Assembly (NCBI RefSeq): GCF_020510445.1
Contig: NZ_JAHBAG010000001.1
Location: 1,898,501 to 1,962,500 of the forward strand
From: Hydrogenophaga taeniospiralis
GTDB lineage: Bacteria; Pseudomonadota; Gammaproteobacteria; Burkholderiales; Burkholderiaceae_C
Direction of reading: 5' to 3'
Length of the DNA stretch: 64,000 nucleotides
Position numbers and translations under genes: made by a program. Shown piece by piece: positions 42,764-51,096 of this stretch (position 1 is the first letter of the stretch; each line of letters starts with the position of its first letter). The notes beneath the pieces were generated by a model. That model had not been told where the DNA came from. It did not search any database and worked only from the letters and a program-made list of their open reading frames with translations.

Positions 42764-43912
42764 ATGGGCAATTTTGTCAAGAAGCTGTCGGACCGCGCCT
42801 GCGTGCTCGTGTCCGACTCGACGTGGATGGAAGACGCGGCCATCGCGCAGCTCATCACCACGTCACAACTCGAGGGCATGCAGCGCGTGGCTGGCATGCC
42901 CGATCTGCACCCCGGTCGCGGCTACCCGGTCGGGGCCGCGTTTTTCTCGACGCAGCGGTTCTACCCCGCCCTGGTGGGCAACGACATCGGCTGCGGCATG
43001 GGGCTGTGGCAGACCGACTTGCAGGCGAGCGCGACCCGGCTGGACAAGCTGGAGAAGCGCGTGGGCAACATCGACGGTCCGATGGACGACGGGGACGCGC
43101 GGGCGCAGGCCATGCAGGACGCCGGTGTGCAAGCCAACGGCCACGAGGCCTCGTTGGGCACCCTGGGCGGCGGCAACCACTTCGCGGAGTTTCAGCAGGT
43201 GGACACGGTGTATGTGCCCGAAGCGCTCGCTGCGCTGGGCATCGACAAGCAGCGTCTGCTGCTGTTGGTGCACAGCGGCTCGCGGGGCTTGGGCGAGCGC
43301 ATCCTGCGCCAGCATGTCGATGCCTTTGGCCACCGCGGTCTGGAGGCCGACACGCCCGAGGCCGCGGCCTATCTGGCGCAGCACGACGCGGCCATGCGCT
43401 ATGCGCGCTGCAACCGCACGCTGGTGGCGCACCGGCTGCTGGCGAATGTGCGGGCCGAGGGCCGCAGCGTGCTGGACGTGCACCACAACTTCGTGGCGCC
43501 GTCCGTCATCGACGGGCAGGCCGGCTGGCTGCACCGCAAGGGCGCGACACCGTCGGACGCCGGGTCGGTGCTGATCCCCGGCTCGCGCGGGGACCACAGC
43601 TACCTGGTGCGCCCCATCCGCGAATGCCACGACAGTTTGTTGTCGCTGGCGCACGGCGCCGGGCGCAAGTGGGTTCGTTCGGCCTGCAAGGACCGCCTGT
43701 TCACGCTGATGACGCCCACGCAGATGGGGCGCACCGCGCTGGGCAGCCGCGTGATCTGCAACGACCGCCAGCTGATCTACGAGGAAGCGCCACAGGCCTA
43801 CAAAAGCATCGACAGTGTGGTGCAGGTGCTGGTGGGCTCGGGACTGATCGAGTTGCTGGCGCGGACCAGGCCGGTGCTGACCTACAAGACACGTGGGGAG
43901 TGCTGCGAATGA
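42764..43912 (+). CDS. rtcB: RtcB-family RNA ligase (RtcB2 type, release-factor-H-coupled)
   Basis: A 382-residue RNA 2',3'-cyclic phosphate/3'-phosphate ligase of the short RtcB2 class. Metal and GTP sites: [57 protein letters not shown] and SLAHGAGR, with His297 at the guanylylation position. RtcB2 is reported to reseal 16S rRNA cleaved in the decoding centre, with PrfH releasing the stalled peptide. ATG 43909 of prfH overlaps its TGA. ATG 42764 (MGNFVKKL) is preferred to an upstream in-frame codon. Confidence 0.93.
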   Translation: MGNFVKKLSDRACVLVSDSTWMEDAAIAQLITTSQLEGMQRVAGMPDLHPGRGYPVGAAFFSTQRFYPALVGNDIGCGMGLWQTDLQASATRLDKLEKRVGNIDGPMDDGDARAQAMQDAGVQANGHEASLGTLGGGNHFAEFQQVDTVYVPEALAALGIDKQRLLLLVHSGSRGLGERILRQHVDAFGHRGLEADTPEAAAYLAQHDAAMRYARCNRTLVAHRLLANVRAEGRSVLDVHHNFVAPSVIDGQAGWLHRKGATPSDAGSVLIPGSRGDHSYLVRPIRECHDSLLSLAHGAGRKWVRSACKDRLFTLMTPTQMGRTALGSRVICNDRQLIYEEAPQAYKSIDSVVQVLVGSGLIELLARTRPVLTYKTRGECCE

Positions 43913-44541
43913 TCTTGCTGCAATTGACGGCCAACACGGGCCCTGAAGAATGCTGCCTGGCCGTGCGCAAGGCGCTGGCGCAGCTGCTGCGCGAATGCGA
44001 GGGTGCGGGCGTCAGCGCCGAGTTGCTGGAGCAGGTGCCCAGCGAGGTGCCGGGCAACTTTCGTTCGGTGCTGCTGGCGCTGGAAGGTGCCGCCGCCGAA
44101 GCGCTGGCCAAACGCTGGCGCGGCAGTGTGCTGTGGATGTGTCCGAGCCCGTACCGGCCGGGGCACAAGCGCAAGAACTGGTTCATCGGTGTGGAGGTCT
44201 TTGAGACCGATGCACCGATGGGCGGCGCGCAAGCGCTGGAAGACAAGGACCTGCGTTTCGAAACCCTGCGCGCCAGCGGCCCGGGCGGCCAGCACGTCAA
44301 CAAGACCGATTCGGCCGTGCGCGCCACGCACGTCCCCAGCGGTTTGAGCGTGAAGGTGCAGACCGAGCGCAGCCAGCACGCCAACAAGCGCCTCGCCCGC
44401 GCCCTGCTGGCGCACAAACTGGCGGCCCAGGCGGATGACGCCGCCAGCGCGGCCCGCAACCAACGCTGGCGGCAGCACCACGGCGTGGAGCGCGGGAACG
44501 CGGCACGCGCGTTTCGGGGGGAGGGGTTTGTGGAGGTGTAG
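43909..44541 (+). CDS. prfH: Peptide chain release factor homologue PrfH
   Basis: A 210-residue truncated release factor. The peptidyl-tRNA hydrolysis loop is [16 protein letters not shown] (GGQ at 126-128), followed by the basic tail [17 protein letters not shown]. The N-terminal codon-recognition superdomain of RF1/RF2 is replaced by a short domain (1-105). It overlaps rtcB by four bases. Family work links PrfH to hydrolysis of peptidyl-tRNA on ribosomes cut in the decoding centre, which RF1/RF2 cannot service. A hairpin terminator follows. Confidence 0.94.
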   Translation: MILLQLTANTGPEECCLAVRKALAQLLRECEGAGVSAELLEQVPSEVPGNFRSVLLALEGAAAEALAKRWRGSVLWMCPSPYRPGHKRKNWFIGVEVFETDAPMGGAQALEDKDLRFETLRASGPGGQHVNKTDSAVRATHVPSGLSVKVQTERSQHANKRLARALLAHKLAAQADDAASAARNQRWRQHHGVERGNAARAFRGEGFVEV

Positions 44542-44555
44542 GCACCCTGTCTTGG

Positions 44556-44584
44556 GCCGCTCGCTCCTGTGTGGAGGGAGCGGC
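44556..44584. terminator. Hairpin terminator between convergent prfH and MFS genes
   Basis: GCCGCTCGCTCC / GGAGGGAGCGGC forms a 12-bp stem with one mismatch and a 5-base loop. No T tract is present on either side. Confidence 0.55.
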
Positions 44585-44615
44585 TCAACCCGCTGGCGGG
44601 ATGCCAGCGCCCCCG

Positions 44616-46145
44616 CTACCGCCGTCTCAGCATGCGCGCCGCCAGCACGCTGGCCAGCAGCATCAGCGCGCTGCCGGTGAGCGCGGTGAATTGCAGTGCG
44701 TCGGTGAAGGCGGCGCGGGCCATGAATATCAGCGCTTGCGCCGCTTCGGCGGGCAGGCGTTCGGCCACCGCGAGGGCGCCGCCCAGGGTGGCCAGCGCTT
44801 CCGGGGGCAGGCCCTGGCCGCTGGCCTGCGTGAGCTGCTGGCGGTAGATCAGCGTGCCCGCGCTGCCAAACAGCGCGATGCCCAAAGCGCCGCAGAACTC
44901 CGAACTGGTTTCGGCGATGGCCGAGGCGGCGCCGGCGCGTTCGGGTGGCGCCGAGGTGATGATCTGCTCGGTGCCGATGGCGAACACCGGCGCCATGCCC
45001 AGGCTGACCACGACCATGCCGGCCACCAGCACCCACAACGCCCAGGGGCCGTCGGCCCACACCATCATCAGCATGCCGGCCGCCGCCGCAGCGAGGCACC
45101 ACACCATCACCGGCCCGGGCCCGAAACGCCGCGCCAGCCAGGGCGCCAGCACCATGGAGCCGAACACGAAACCGCCCGCCCACGGCACCGTGGCCCAGCC
45201 GGCCTGCAGCGGCGAAAGCGCCAGCACCATCTGCAGGTGTTGGGCAATGAAGATGTAGATGCCGAACATGGCCAGGCACGACAGGCCGTAGGCCATGATG
45301 GCCGTGCGGAAGCTGGGGATGGCGAACAGCCGCAGTTCGAGCAGCGGGTAGTCGATGCGCTTCTGGCGCCGCACGAACGCCACGCCAATGGCCAGCCCGG
45401 CGAGCAGCAAGGCCAGTCGTCCCGGGCTCGGCCCGTATTCGGCCATGGCCTTGACGGCGTAGATCAGGCTGAGCACCGCGGTCAGCGAGAGCAGCACGCT
45501 GGCCGGGTCGATGCGGCCGGCGTGTTCGTCGCGGTATTCGGGCAGCAGGCGCGGCCCGAGCACCAGCAGCAGGGCCATCACCGGCACGGCGGGCAGGAAC
45601 ACCGAGCCCCACCAGAAGTGCTCCAGCAGCCAGCCGCCCACCAACGGGCCGATGGCGCTGCCGACCGAAAACGCGGTGATCCACACGCCGATGGCGAACT
45701 GGCGCTGCGTGTCGTCGTGGAACATGTTGCGGATCAACGAGAGCGTGGACGGCGCCAGGGTGGCGCCGGCAATGCCCAGCAGCGCGCGCAGCGCGATCAG
45801 CTCAGCGGGGGTGCGCGCGAACGCGGCCAGCACCGAGGCCACGGCGAAGAAGGCCGCGCCGATCAGCAGCAGGCGGCGGCGCCCGATGCGGTCCCCCAGC
45901 GTGCCCATGGTGATCAGGAAACCGGCGACGAGAAAGCCGTAGATGTCGATGATCCACAGCAGTTGCGAGGCGCTGGGTACCAGCGCCCGGCTGAGCGCCG
46001 GTACGGCCAGGTTGAGCACCGTCAGGTCCATGGCGTAGACCAGACAGGGCAGGGCGATCACGGCCAGCCCCCACCATTCGCGGGGGGTGGCTTTCGTGGG
46101 CGGAGCGGGTGAAGCGTCGGGCAGGGTGGGCGAGGAATGGCTCAT
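44616..46145 (-). CDS. MFS drug exporter, DHA2 family (SmvA-like)
   Basis: A 509-residue, 14-TM inner-membrane antiporter. Motifs: ALPCLVYAMDLTVLNLAVPALSRAL (TM1, Asp in the membrane), GTLGDRIGRRRLLLIG (motif A), TLAPSTLSLIRNMFHDDTQR and GSAIGPLVGGWLLEHFWWGSVFL (motif C). SmvA/EmrB-like members export quaternary ammonium compounds and similar cations. No adjacent TetR regulator or membrane-fusion partner is present, so it probably works alone in the inner membrane. Confidence 0.9.
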   Translation of the reverse strand: MSHSSPTLPDASPAPPTKATPREWWGLAVIALPCLVYAMDLTVLNLAVPALSRALVPSASQLLWIIDIYGFLVAGFLITMGTLGDRIGRRRLLLIGAAFFAVASVLAAFARTPAELIALRALLGIAGATLAPSTLSLIRNMFHDDTQRQFAIGVWITAFSVGSAIGPLVGGWLLEHFWWGSVFLPAVPVMALLLVLGPRLLPEYRDEHAGRIDPASVLLSLTAVLSLIYAVKAMAEYGPSPGRLALLLAGLAIGVAFVRRQKRIDYPLLELRLFAIPSFRTAIMAYGLSCLAMFGIYIFIAQHLQMVLALSPLQAGWATVPWAGGFVFGSMVLAPWLARRFGPGPVMVWCLAAAAAGMLMMVWADGPWALWVLVAGMVVVSLGMAPVFAIGTEQIITSAPPERAGAASAIAETSSEFCGALGIALFGSAGTLIYRQQLTQASGQGLPPEALATLGGALAVAERLPAEAAQALIFMARAAFTDALQFTALTGSALMLLASVLAARMLRRR

Positions 46146-46241
46146 GGGGTCGGCTGTCTGCCCCCGGCTTGGTCCGGCCAGGACGACGGCAGGCGGTCTG
46201 CGGGGATGATCGGGGCGGCGGAAGGCTGGCGCCCCCCAGGC

Positions 46242-46613
46242 TCAGAGGCTCTTGCCGTCGAAATGGTGCACAGGAATGGCCGCGAGGTCGATGCCGTCGA
46301 TGCAGCGCAGGTTGATCGCCGCGATGGCGTTGCCCTTGGGGTCGGTGCCTTCGCCGTAGGGGTGGATGCCGCAGACGGGGCAGAAGCGGTGCCGGATCGC
46401 GTGTTTGTTGAACAGGTAGGTCGAGGCCGCGTCCTCGGGCGTTTTCAGGACCAGGCTGGCGCGCGGCGCGAACCAGAGCAGCGAGCCCTTGCGCGAGCAG
46501 ATCGAGCAGTTGCAGGCGAGCGCGCTGTCGATTGCGCCGTGGACTTCAAATACGATGCGGCCGCAATGGCAGCTGCCGGTGTGGGTCGGGGTGGGGGTTG
46601 ATTCAGAGGGCAT
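46242..46613 (-). CDS. GFA-family zinc-binding protein
   Basis: A 123-residue GFA/CENP-V-fold protein: HTGSCHCGRIVFEV, ALACNCSICSRKGSLLWF and HRFCPVCGIHPYGEG hold the zinc Cys residues. It belongs to the common short GFA branch with the YLFNKHAIRHRFC strand. ATG 46613 (MPSESTPT). It is a distant homologue of the GFA gene at 28949. Activity is unproven for this branch. Confidence 0.88.
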   Translation of the reverse strand: MPSESTPTPTHTGSCHCGRIVFEVHGAIDSALACNCSICSRKGSLLWFAPRASLVLKTPEDAASTYLFNKHAIRHRFCPVCGIHPYGEGTDPKGNAIAAINLRCIDGIDLAAIPVHHFDGKSL

Positions 46614-46775
46614 GGTGGGTGCAGTGTGGTGGATCTGAAGAGGGCCTTCAAGATCCACGACGAACGACCCGCCCTGTTTTCGACAGCGGGGGCTCCTTTT
46701 GAGGACCCACCATGGTCATGTCTCCCGCCGTGCCCGTGGTCGCTCGTGCCGACCTCGCGCCTTCCCCACAAGCGA

Positions 46776-47978
46776 TCACCAGCTCACTTCCCGGTCCGGC
46801 GTGGCGCTGATGCGGTGGATGCTCAGGTCCGCGCCGTCGTATTCCTCTTCCTGGCTCAGCCGCAGGCCCATGACCGCCTTGAGCGTGCCATAGACCACCG
46901 CGCCGCCCAGCAGCGCCCAGACCACGCCCAGGCCGGTGCCGATGACTTGCGCGCCGAAGCTCACGCCGCCCAGCCCGCCCAGCGCCTGTTGGCCGAAGAT
47001 GCCGGCGGCGATGCCGCCCCAGGTGCCGCACAGGCCATGCAGCGGCCAGACGCCGAGCACGTCGTCGATCTTCCAGCGGTTCTGCGTCAGCGTGAACATG
47101 CCCACGAAGAGCGCGCCCGCCACGGCGCCGACCACCAGCGCGCCCAGTGGGTGCATGAGGTCGGAGCCCGCGCACACGGCCACCAGGCCGGCCAGCGGGC
47201 CGTTGTGCACGAAACCGGGGTCGTTCTTGCCGGCCAGCAGCGCGGCCAGCGTGCCGCCCACCATGGCCATGAGCGAGTTCACCGCCACCAGGCCCGAGAT
47301 GTTTTCCAGCCGCTGCGCGCTCATCACGTTGAAGCCGAACCAGCCCACGCAGAGAATCCACGCGCCCAGTGCGAGGAAGGGGATGCTCGACGGCGGGTGG
47401 GCCGACATGCCGCCGTCCTTGCGGTAGCGGTTGGCGCGCGCGCCCAGGAAGATGACGGCGGGCAACGCGATCCAGCCGCCCACGGCGTGCACCACCACCG
47501 AGCCGGCGAAGTCGTGGAAGACCGCGCCGGTGGTGGCCTCGATCCAGGCCTGCACGCCGAAGTGGCCGTTCCAGGCGATGCCCTCGAAGAAGGGGTAGAC
47601 CAGGCCGACGATGACGGCCGTTGCGATCAGTTGTGGCCAGAACTTGGCGCGTTCGGCAATGCCGCCGGAGATGATGGCGGGGATGGCGGCCGCGAAGGTG
47701 AGCAGGAAGAAGAACTTCACCAGCTCGTAGCCGTTTTTCTGGGCCAGCGTCTCGGCGCCGACGAAGAACGAGGCGCCGTAGGCCACGCCGTAGCCGACGA
47801 CGAAGTAGGCGATGGTCGAGACCGAAAAGTCCACCAGGATCTTGACCAGGGCGTTGACCTGGTTCTTCTTGCGAACCGTGCCCAGCTCCAGAAAGGCGAA
47901 ACCCGCGTGCATGGCCAGGACCATGATGCCGCCGAGCAGGATGAACAGGGCATCAGCGCCCTGTTTGAGTGCGTCCAT
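46776..47978 (-). CDS. amt: Ammonium transporter (Amt/MEP family)
   Basis: A 400-residue, 11-TM ammonia channel. Landmarks: ADALFILLGGIMVLAMHAGFAFLELGTVRKKN, GAVFHDFAGSVVVHAVGGWIAL (pore His of TM5), GWFGFNVMSAQ, and DDVLGVWPLHGLCGTWGGIAAGIFG (second pore His). There is no N-terminal signal and no glnK gene next to it, unlike the usual glnK-amtB pair. It starts at ATG 47978 with GGAG 7 bases upstream. A sigma54 promoter and an NtrC-type site lie upstream, so it should be expressed in nitrogen limitation. Confidence 0.95.
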   Translation of the reverse strand: MDALKQGADALFILLGGIMVLAMHAGFAFLELGTVRKKNQVNALVKILVDFSVSTIAYFVVGYGVAYGASFFVGAETLAQKNGYELVKFFFLLTFAAAIPAIISGGIAERAKFWPQLIATAVIVGLVYPFFEGIAWNGHFGVQAWIEATTGAVFHDFAGSVVVHAVGGWIALPAVIFLGARANRYRKDGGMSAHPPSSIPFLALGAWILCVGWFGFNVMSAQRLENISGLVAVNSLMAMVGGTLAALLAGKNDPGFVHNGPLAGLVAVCAGSDLMHPLGALVVGAVAGALFVGMFTLTQNRWKIDDVLGVWPLHGLCGTWGGIAAGIFGQQALGGLGGVSFGAQVIGTGLGVVWALLGGAVVYGTLKAVMGLRLSQEEEYDGADLSIHRISATPDREVSW

Positions 47979-48061
47979 GTGAATCTCCGTGCAGAAATAA
48001 CTTGTTTTGGTGCGTTGAAAGCGCCAAAACAGGGTCTGCATGGCGAATCGCACCATTCGCA

Positions 48062-48077
48062 AGCAAAAAACAAGCCA
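48062..48077 (-). promoter_or_regulatory. Sigma54 (RpoN) promoter of amt
   Basis: On the minus strand TGGCTTGTTTTTTGCT fits the -24/-12 consensus TGGCACG-N4-TTGCW, with the required GG-N10-GC spacing. It lies about 84 bases before the amt start codon, giving an untranslated leader of about 73 bases. Confidence 0.8.
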
Positions 48078-48099
48078 GATACTTCATGGTGGTGCGGTA

Positions 48100-48116
48100 G
48101 GCACCGAATGGGTGCC
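48100..48116. promoter_or_regulatory. NtrC-type binding site
   Basis: GGCACCGAATGGGTGCC is a 17-bp palindrome matching the NtrC consensus TGCACC-N5-GGTGCA. It is centred about 58 bp upstream of the expected sigma54 start site. Confidence 0.6.
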
Positions 48117-48203
48117 TTGGGCCCGATGTTCAGGCCGTGCGGCGCCGGCGCCGCGCGCACCGGTGGTGTGCGGTCAGACGCAGGGGATGCATTCCGGTGT
48201 GCT

Positions 48204-48716
48204 TCAGCCAATCGCCCGCAACGTCGCGGGCACGATCAACCGGTGCATGGGCGTGACCGGCAGCATGTACAGCCTGCCCAGCGCGTTCTTGGTGTGGACC
48301 ACAGTGGTGACGGTTACACGGGCCCGGTCGTTGGCGGCGGGTGCGCGGTGCACGGAGATCACCACGCTCAGGTGCTTGTCGTTGTCACCGAGCAGCACCT
48401 CGTCGGGCGTGTTTTCGATCAGGGTGAAGATGCCCACGCGGTCGCCAGGGCGGTAGTCGGCGTCGGGGCGGGCGGGGTCGATCTGCGAGAGCGCACCCAG
48501 GTTCTTGATGCCGAAGACCTGCACGATGCGGTTGCGCAGCGCCATGCAGGCGTTGACCCAGCCGGGCGTGGCCTGTGCGGCCTTGAGAAACTGGCCGAGC
48601 GCGCTGCGCTGGGGGTCGGCGGCGTCGATGGCCCAGGCGTCGAAGAAGTCGGCACCCTCCAGACGGGGAGCGATGCGGCTGTCGGCGGGCGGGCTGGTTT
48701 CGGAGGGGATGTTCAT
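48204..48716 (-). CDS. DUF2867-family protein
   Basis: A 170-residue soluble protein of the DUF2867 family: FFDAWAIDAADPQRSALGQFLKAAQATPGWVNACMALRNRIVQVFGIKNLG, then RPGDRVGIFTLIENTPDEVLLGDNDKHLSVVISVHR and the C-terminal LYMLPVTPMHRLIVPATL. The fold resembles small lipid- or polyketide-binding beta-barrels, but the function is unknown. ATG 48716 (MNIPSETS) is preferred. The amt promoter region lies beyond its 3' end. Confidence 0.8.
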   Translation of the reverse strand: MNIPSETSPPADSRIAPRLEGADFFDAWAIDAADPQRSALGQFLKAAQATPGWVNACMALRNRIVQVFGIKNLGALSQIDPARPDADYRPGDRVGIFTLIENTPDEVLLGDNDKHLSVVISVHRAPAANDRARVTVTTVVHTKNALGRLYMLPVTPMHRLIVPATLRAIG

Positions 48717-48801
48717 GGGGGGCTTCTTTCGCTGGGCATCAGCCGCACGACCCGCGTCCACGCCCCTGGCCCGACTATAGCCAGCGGCCACAGCGCGCCC
48801 A

Positions 48802-48827
48802 CAAAAAAGCCACCCGGCGGGTGGCTT
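48802..48827 (-). terminator. Rho-independent terminator of the hemerythrin gene
   Basis: On the minus strand AAGCCACCCGCCGGGTGGCTT forms a 9-bp stem, followed by a T6 run. It starts about 20 bases after the stop codon. Confidence 0.85.
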
Positions 48828-48846
48828 GGTCGTGGCGTTCGGCCGT

Positions 48847-49365
48847 TCAGCTGCAGCTCACGCTGCCGCAGCCGCTCATGGAGGCGGGCCGCACCTTGCT
48901 CGGGTCGGCCAGGGTTTCGGTGCGGGAGTCGAAGCCCACATCTTTCATGTGCAGCGCCAGGCCGGCGTCCATGCTGGCGGCGTGCTGCGGAAACCACTCG
49001 ACCAGCGCCTCGGCCAGGCGCGAGATGATTTCCGTGTCGCCCTGCTCGTAGTGCTCGACCACGGCGCGCAGGGTGTCCAGGATGGTGGCGTGGTGCGAGG
49101 CGTGGCAGTTGTCGGCGGCGAAGCCGGTGGCCAGCATCCAGCGCTCTTCCTGCGCGAAATGCTCCACCGTGTGCGCCACGAATGTGCGGTACAGCGGCAG
49201 TTGCTGGTCGTGCGGCGTGGCCAGCAGCTCGTTGAGCATGACCACGAACTCTTCGTGCGTGTCGTCCATGCGGGCGTCGCCCGTCTGCAGTTGGGGGGAC
49301 CAGTCCAGCCCAGCCGTGGCTGGCGTGGGCGTGTGGGGGGCGGTGGAGGTTGCAGTGGTGTCCAT
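48847..49365 (-). CDS. Bacteriohemerythrin
   Basis: A 172-residue oxygen-binding protein with a diiron site: MDDTHEEFVVMLNELL (first His and Glu), TVEHFAQEERWML and CHASHHATILDTL (further His ligands) and the C-terminal ALHMKDVGFD. It lacks a fused sensor domain. The tail MSGCGSVSCS is Cys-rich and unusual. Stand-alone hemerythrins deliver or sense O2 in microaerobic or respiratory metabolism. ATG 49365; its own terminator follows. Confidence 0.9.
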   Translation of the reverse strand: MDTTATSTAPHTPTPATAGLDWSPQLQTGDARMDDTHEEFVVMLNELLATPHDQQLPLYRTFVAHTVEHFAQEERWMLATGFAADNCHASHHATILDTLRAVVEHYEQGDTEIISRLAEALVEWFPQHAASMDAGLALHMKDVGFDSRTETLADPSKVRPASMSGCGSVSCS

Positions 49366-49463
49366 GGTCCGGAAATGTAGCCGCAGTGGCGGCGACGGGG
49401 CTTGATGGAGGTCAAGCGGGCCCCGGCTATCATGCCGCCACCAACTACCTTCTGGAGGATGAG

Positions 49464-49799
49464 ATGAACTTTGTCGATGCCGTCAAGACCTGTTTCACCA
49501 AGTACGTGGGGTTCGAGGGGCGCGCGACGCGCTCGGAGTATTGGTGGTGGGTGCTGTTCCTGATCGTTGTGGGGGTGGTGCTGGGCATGCTCCGCATGGG
49601 GATGGTGCACAACCTGTTTTCGCTCGCCACGCTGCTGCCGTCGATCGCGGTGGGCGCGCGCCGTCTGCACGACATCGGCAAGAGCGGTTGGTGGCAGCTC
49701 ATCGGCCTGATCCCGGTGATCGGTTGGTTGGTGTTGATCTACTGGGCCGTGCAGCCCAGCCAGGGCAGCAACGCTTACAGCGGGGCACCGTCCCAGTAA
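49464..49799 (+). CDS. DUF805-family membrane protein
   Basis: A 111-residue inner-membrane protein: VDAVKTCFTKYVGFEGRATRSEYWWWVLF is the DUF805 signature, then two or three TM segments and RRLHDIGKSGWWQLIGLIPVIGWLVLIYW. E. coli YhaH is the usual relative. GGAGG lies 5 bases upstream of the ATG at 49464. Function unknown. Confidence 0.9.
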   Translation: MNFVDAVKTCFTKYVGFEGRATRSEYWWWVLFLIVVGVVLGMLRMGMVHNLFSLATLLPSIAVGARRLHDIGKSGWWQLIGLIPVIGWLVLIYWAVQPSQGSNAYSGAPSQ

Positions 49800-49833
49800 C
49801 AACGGCCTTGTCGGGCGGCGGGCCGGCCCGTTC

Positions 49834-50964
49834 TCAGGCCCGCGGGTCGTCCAGCATCTGCAGCACGGCGGCCTGCACGTCGGGCGATGCCAGGGCCTGC
49901 TCCAGCCGCGCGAGCGCCGGGTGGGAGAGGCTGGCGCGCAGATGGTGGGTGTCCGCGCCCTGGTCCTGCCGCAGCTCGTAGCCTTCCAGGCCGCGCATCT
50001 GGCCGAGTGCCAGCCGTTCGCCCAGGCGGGCGCAGAGGTAACCCAGCGCCAGCCGGGGTGCGCGAGCGGGGTCGGTTGCCAGGTACGGGGTGACGAGTTG
50101 CCGCCCCATGGCGCTGACCTCGCCGACGAGGCTGGTGGGCAGTTCCCAGGTCTTCATCAGCAGGGCACCGATCTCGCAGGCGTTCAGCCCCAGCAGGTCC
50201 TGCTCCAGCCGGGCGCGCTCCAGGCGGCCGCTGGCGAGCCACCGGCCCAGTTCCGAAGGCGGGATGAGCGAGGCGGTCGCCAACTGGCCGACGAAGCTCA
50301 GCACCACCTGGGTGGAGAGCGAGCCCTGCTCGGGCAGGTTGAGGGCCTTGCCCAGGCGCACGGCCAGTTCGCTGGCGATGGCGCTGGCCTTCCAGATCAC
50401 GTCAAACGCCTTTTGCGTGTTCGCCAGCGTGGGCTTGAAGGCCTCGGCCAGCATGTATTGCAGGCAGATGCCGCGCACCGAGTTCATGCCCAGAAAGGTG
50501 ACCGCCTGGCCGATGTTGGTCACCGGTCTGTGCAGACCGTAGAAGGGCGCGTTGACGGTGGAGATCACCCGCGCGGCGATCAGTGGCTCGCCCATCACGA
50601 GATCGCTGAGTTCGGCCGAGCCGGCCGTGGCAACGAATTCGGGCGACAGCAGTTGCTGCATGGAGCGCGGCGGGCGCGGGATGCCGCGCACGGCGGCGAT
50701 CATGGTGGCGCGGTGCTCGGCGTCGAGCTCGGTTTCGGCGCGCCAGCGGAAGTTCGCCAGCTCGGGCGGCAACGGTTGTTCGGGTGGGGCGGCGGCGGGC
50801 GCCTGGGCGGGCGAGGCGGTTGTGGCTGCGCTGCGTTCGGTGCTTGCCCTGGGCGGCCGGGTGGTCTGGGCGGTGGTGGGGGTACGCCCTGCCGGGCGGA
50901 GGAACCACCACGAGGCCACGGCGAAGGCCAATGCGGCGGCGATCCACAAAGAGAGTGAAGACAC
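49834..50964 (-). CDS. Membrane-anchored HDOD-domain protein
   Basis: A 376-residue protein: one N-terminal TM (SLWIAAALAFAVASWWFL), a Pro/Ala/Thr-rich linker to about residue 75, then an HDOD domain (IPRPPRSMQQLLSPEFV..., SDLVMGEPLIAARVISTVNAPFYGLHRPVTNIGQAVTFLGMNSVRGICL). HDOD proteins are HD-fold relatives that often lack catalysis and act in regulation or chemosensory signalling. GTG 50964 is chosen because CGGAGGAG lies four bases upstream; an in-frame GTG at 50994 is less likely. A membrane-anchored HDOD protein is less common than soluble ones. Confidence 0.85.
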   Translation of the reverse strand: MSSLSLWIAAALAFAVASWWFLRPAGRTPTTAQTTRPPRASTERSAATTASPAQAPAAAPPEQPLPPELANFRWRAETELDAEHRATMIAAVRGIPRPPRSMQQLLSPEFVATAGSAELSDLVMGEPLIAARVISTVNAPFYGLHRPVTNIGQAVTFLGMNSVRGICLQYMLAEAFKPTLANTQKAFDVIWKASAIASELAVRLGKALNLPEQGSLSTQVVLSFVGQLATASLIPPSELGRWLASGRLERARLEQDLLGLNACEIGALLMKTWELPTSLVGEVSAMGRQLVTPYLATDPARAPRLALGYLCARLGERLALGQMRGLEGYELRQDQGADTHHLRASLSHPALARLEQALASPDVQAAVLQMLDDPRA

Positions 50965-51096
50965 GGGGCTCCTCCGATTCGGGGTTGTGGCCACGCAGAA
51001 CGCGGACCTTGTTTTTCCCCTTTATCGGCGTCCCAGCGGTGATCTTGAGCCCAAGAGTCGGCCGATGCCTGGCCCTCTGGCGGCCAGAGGCGGGCT

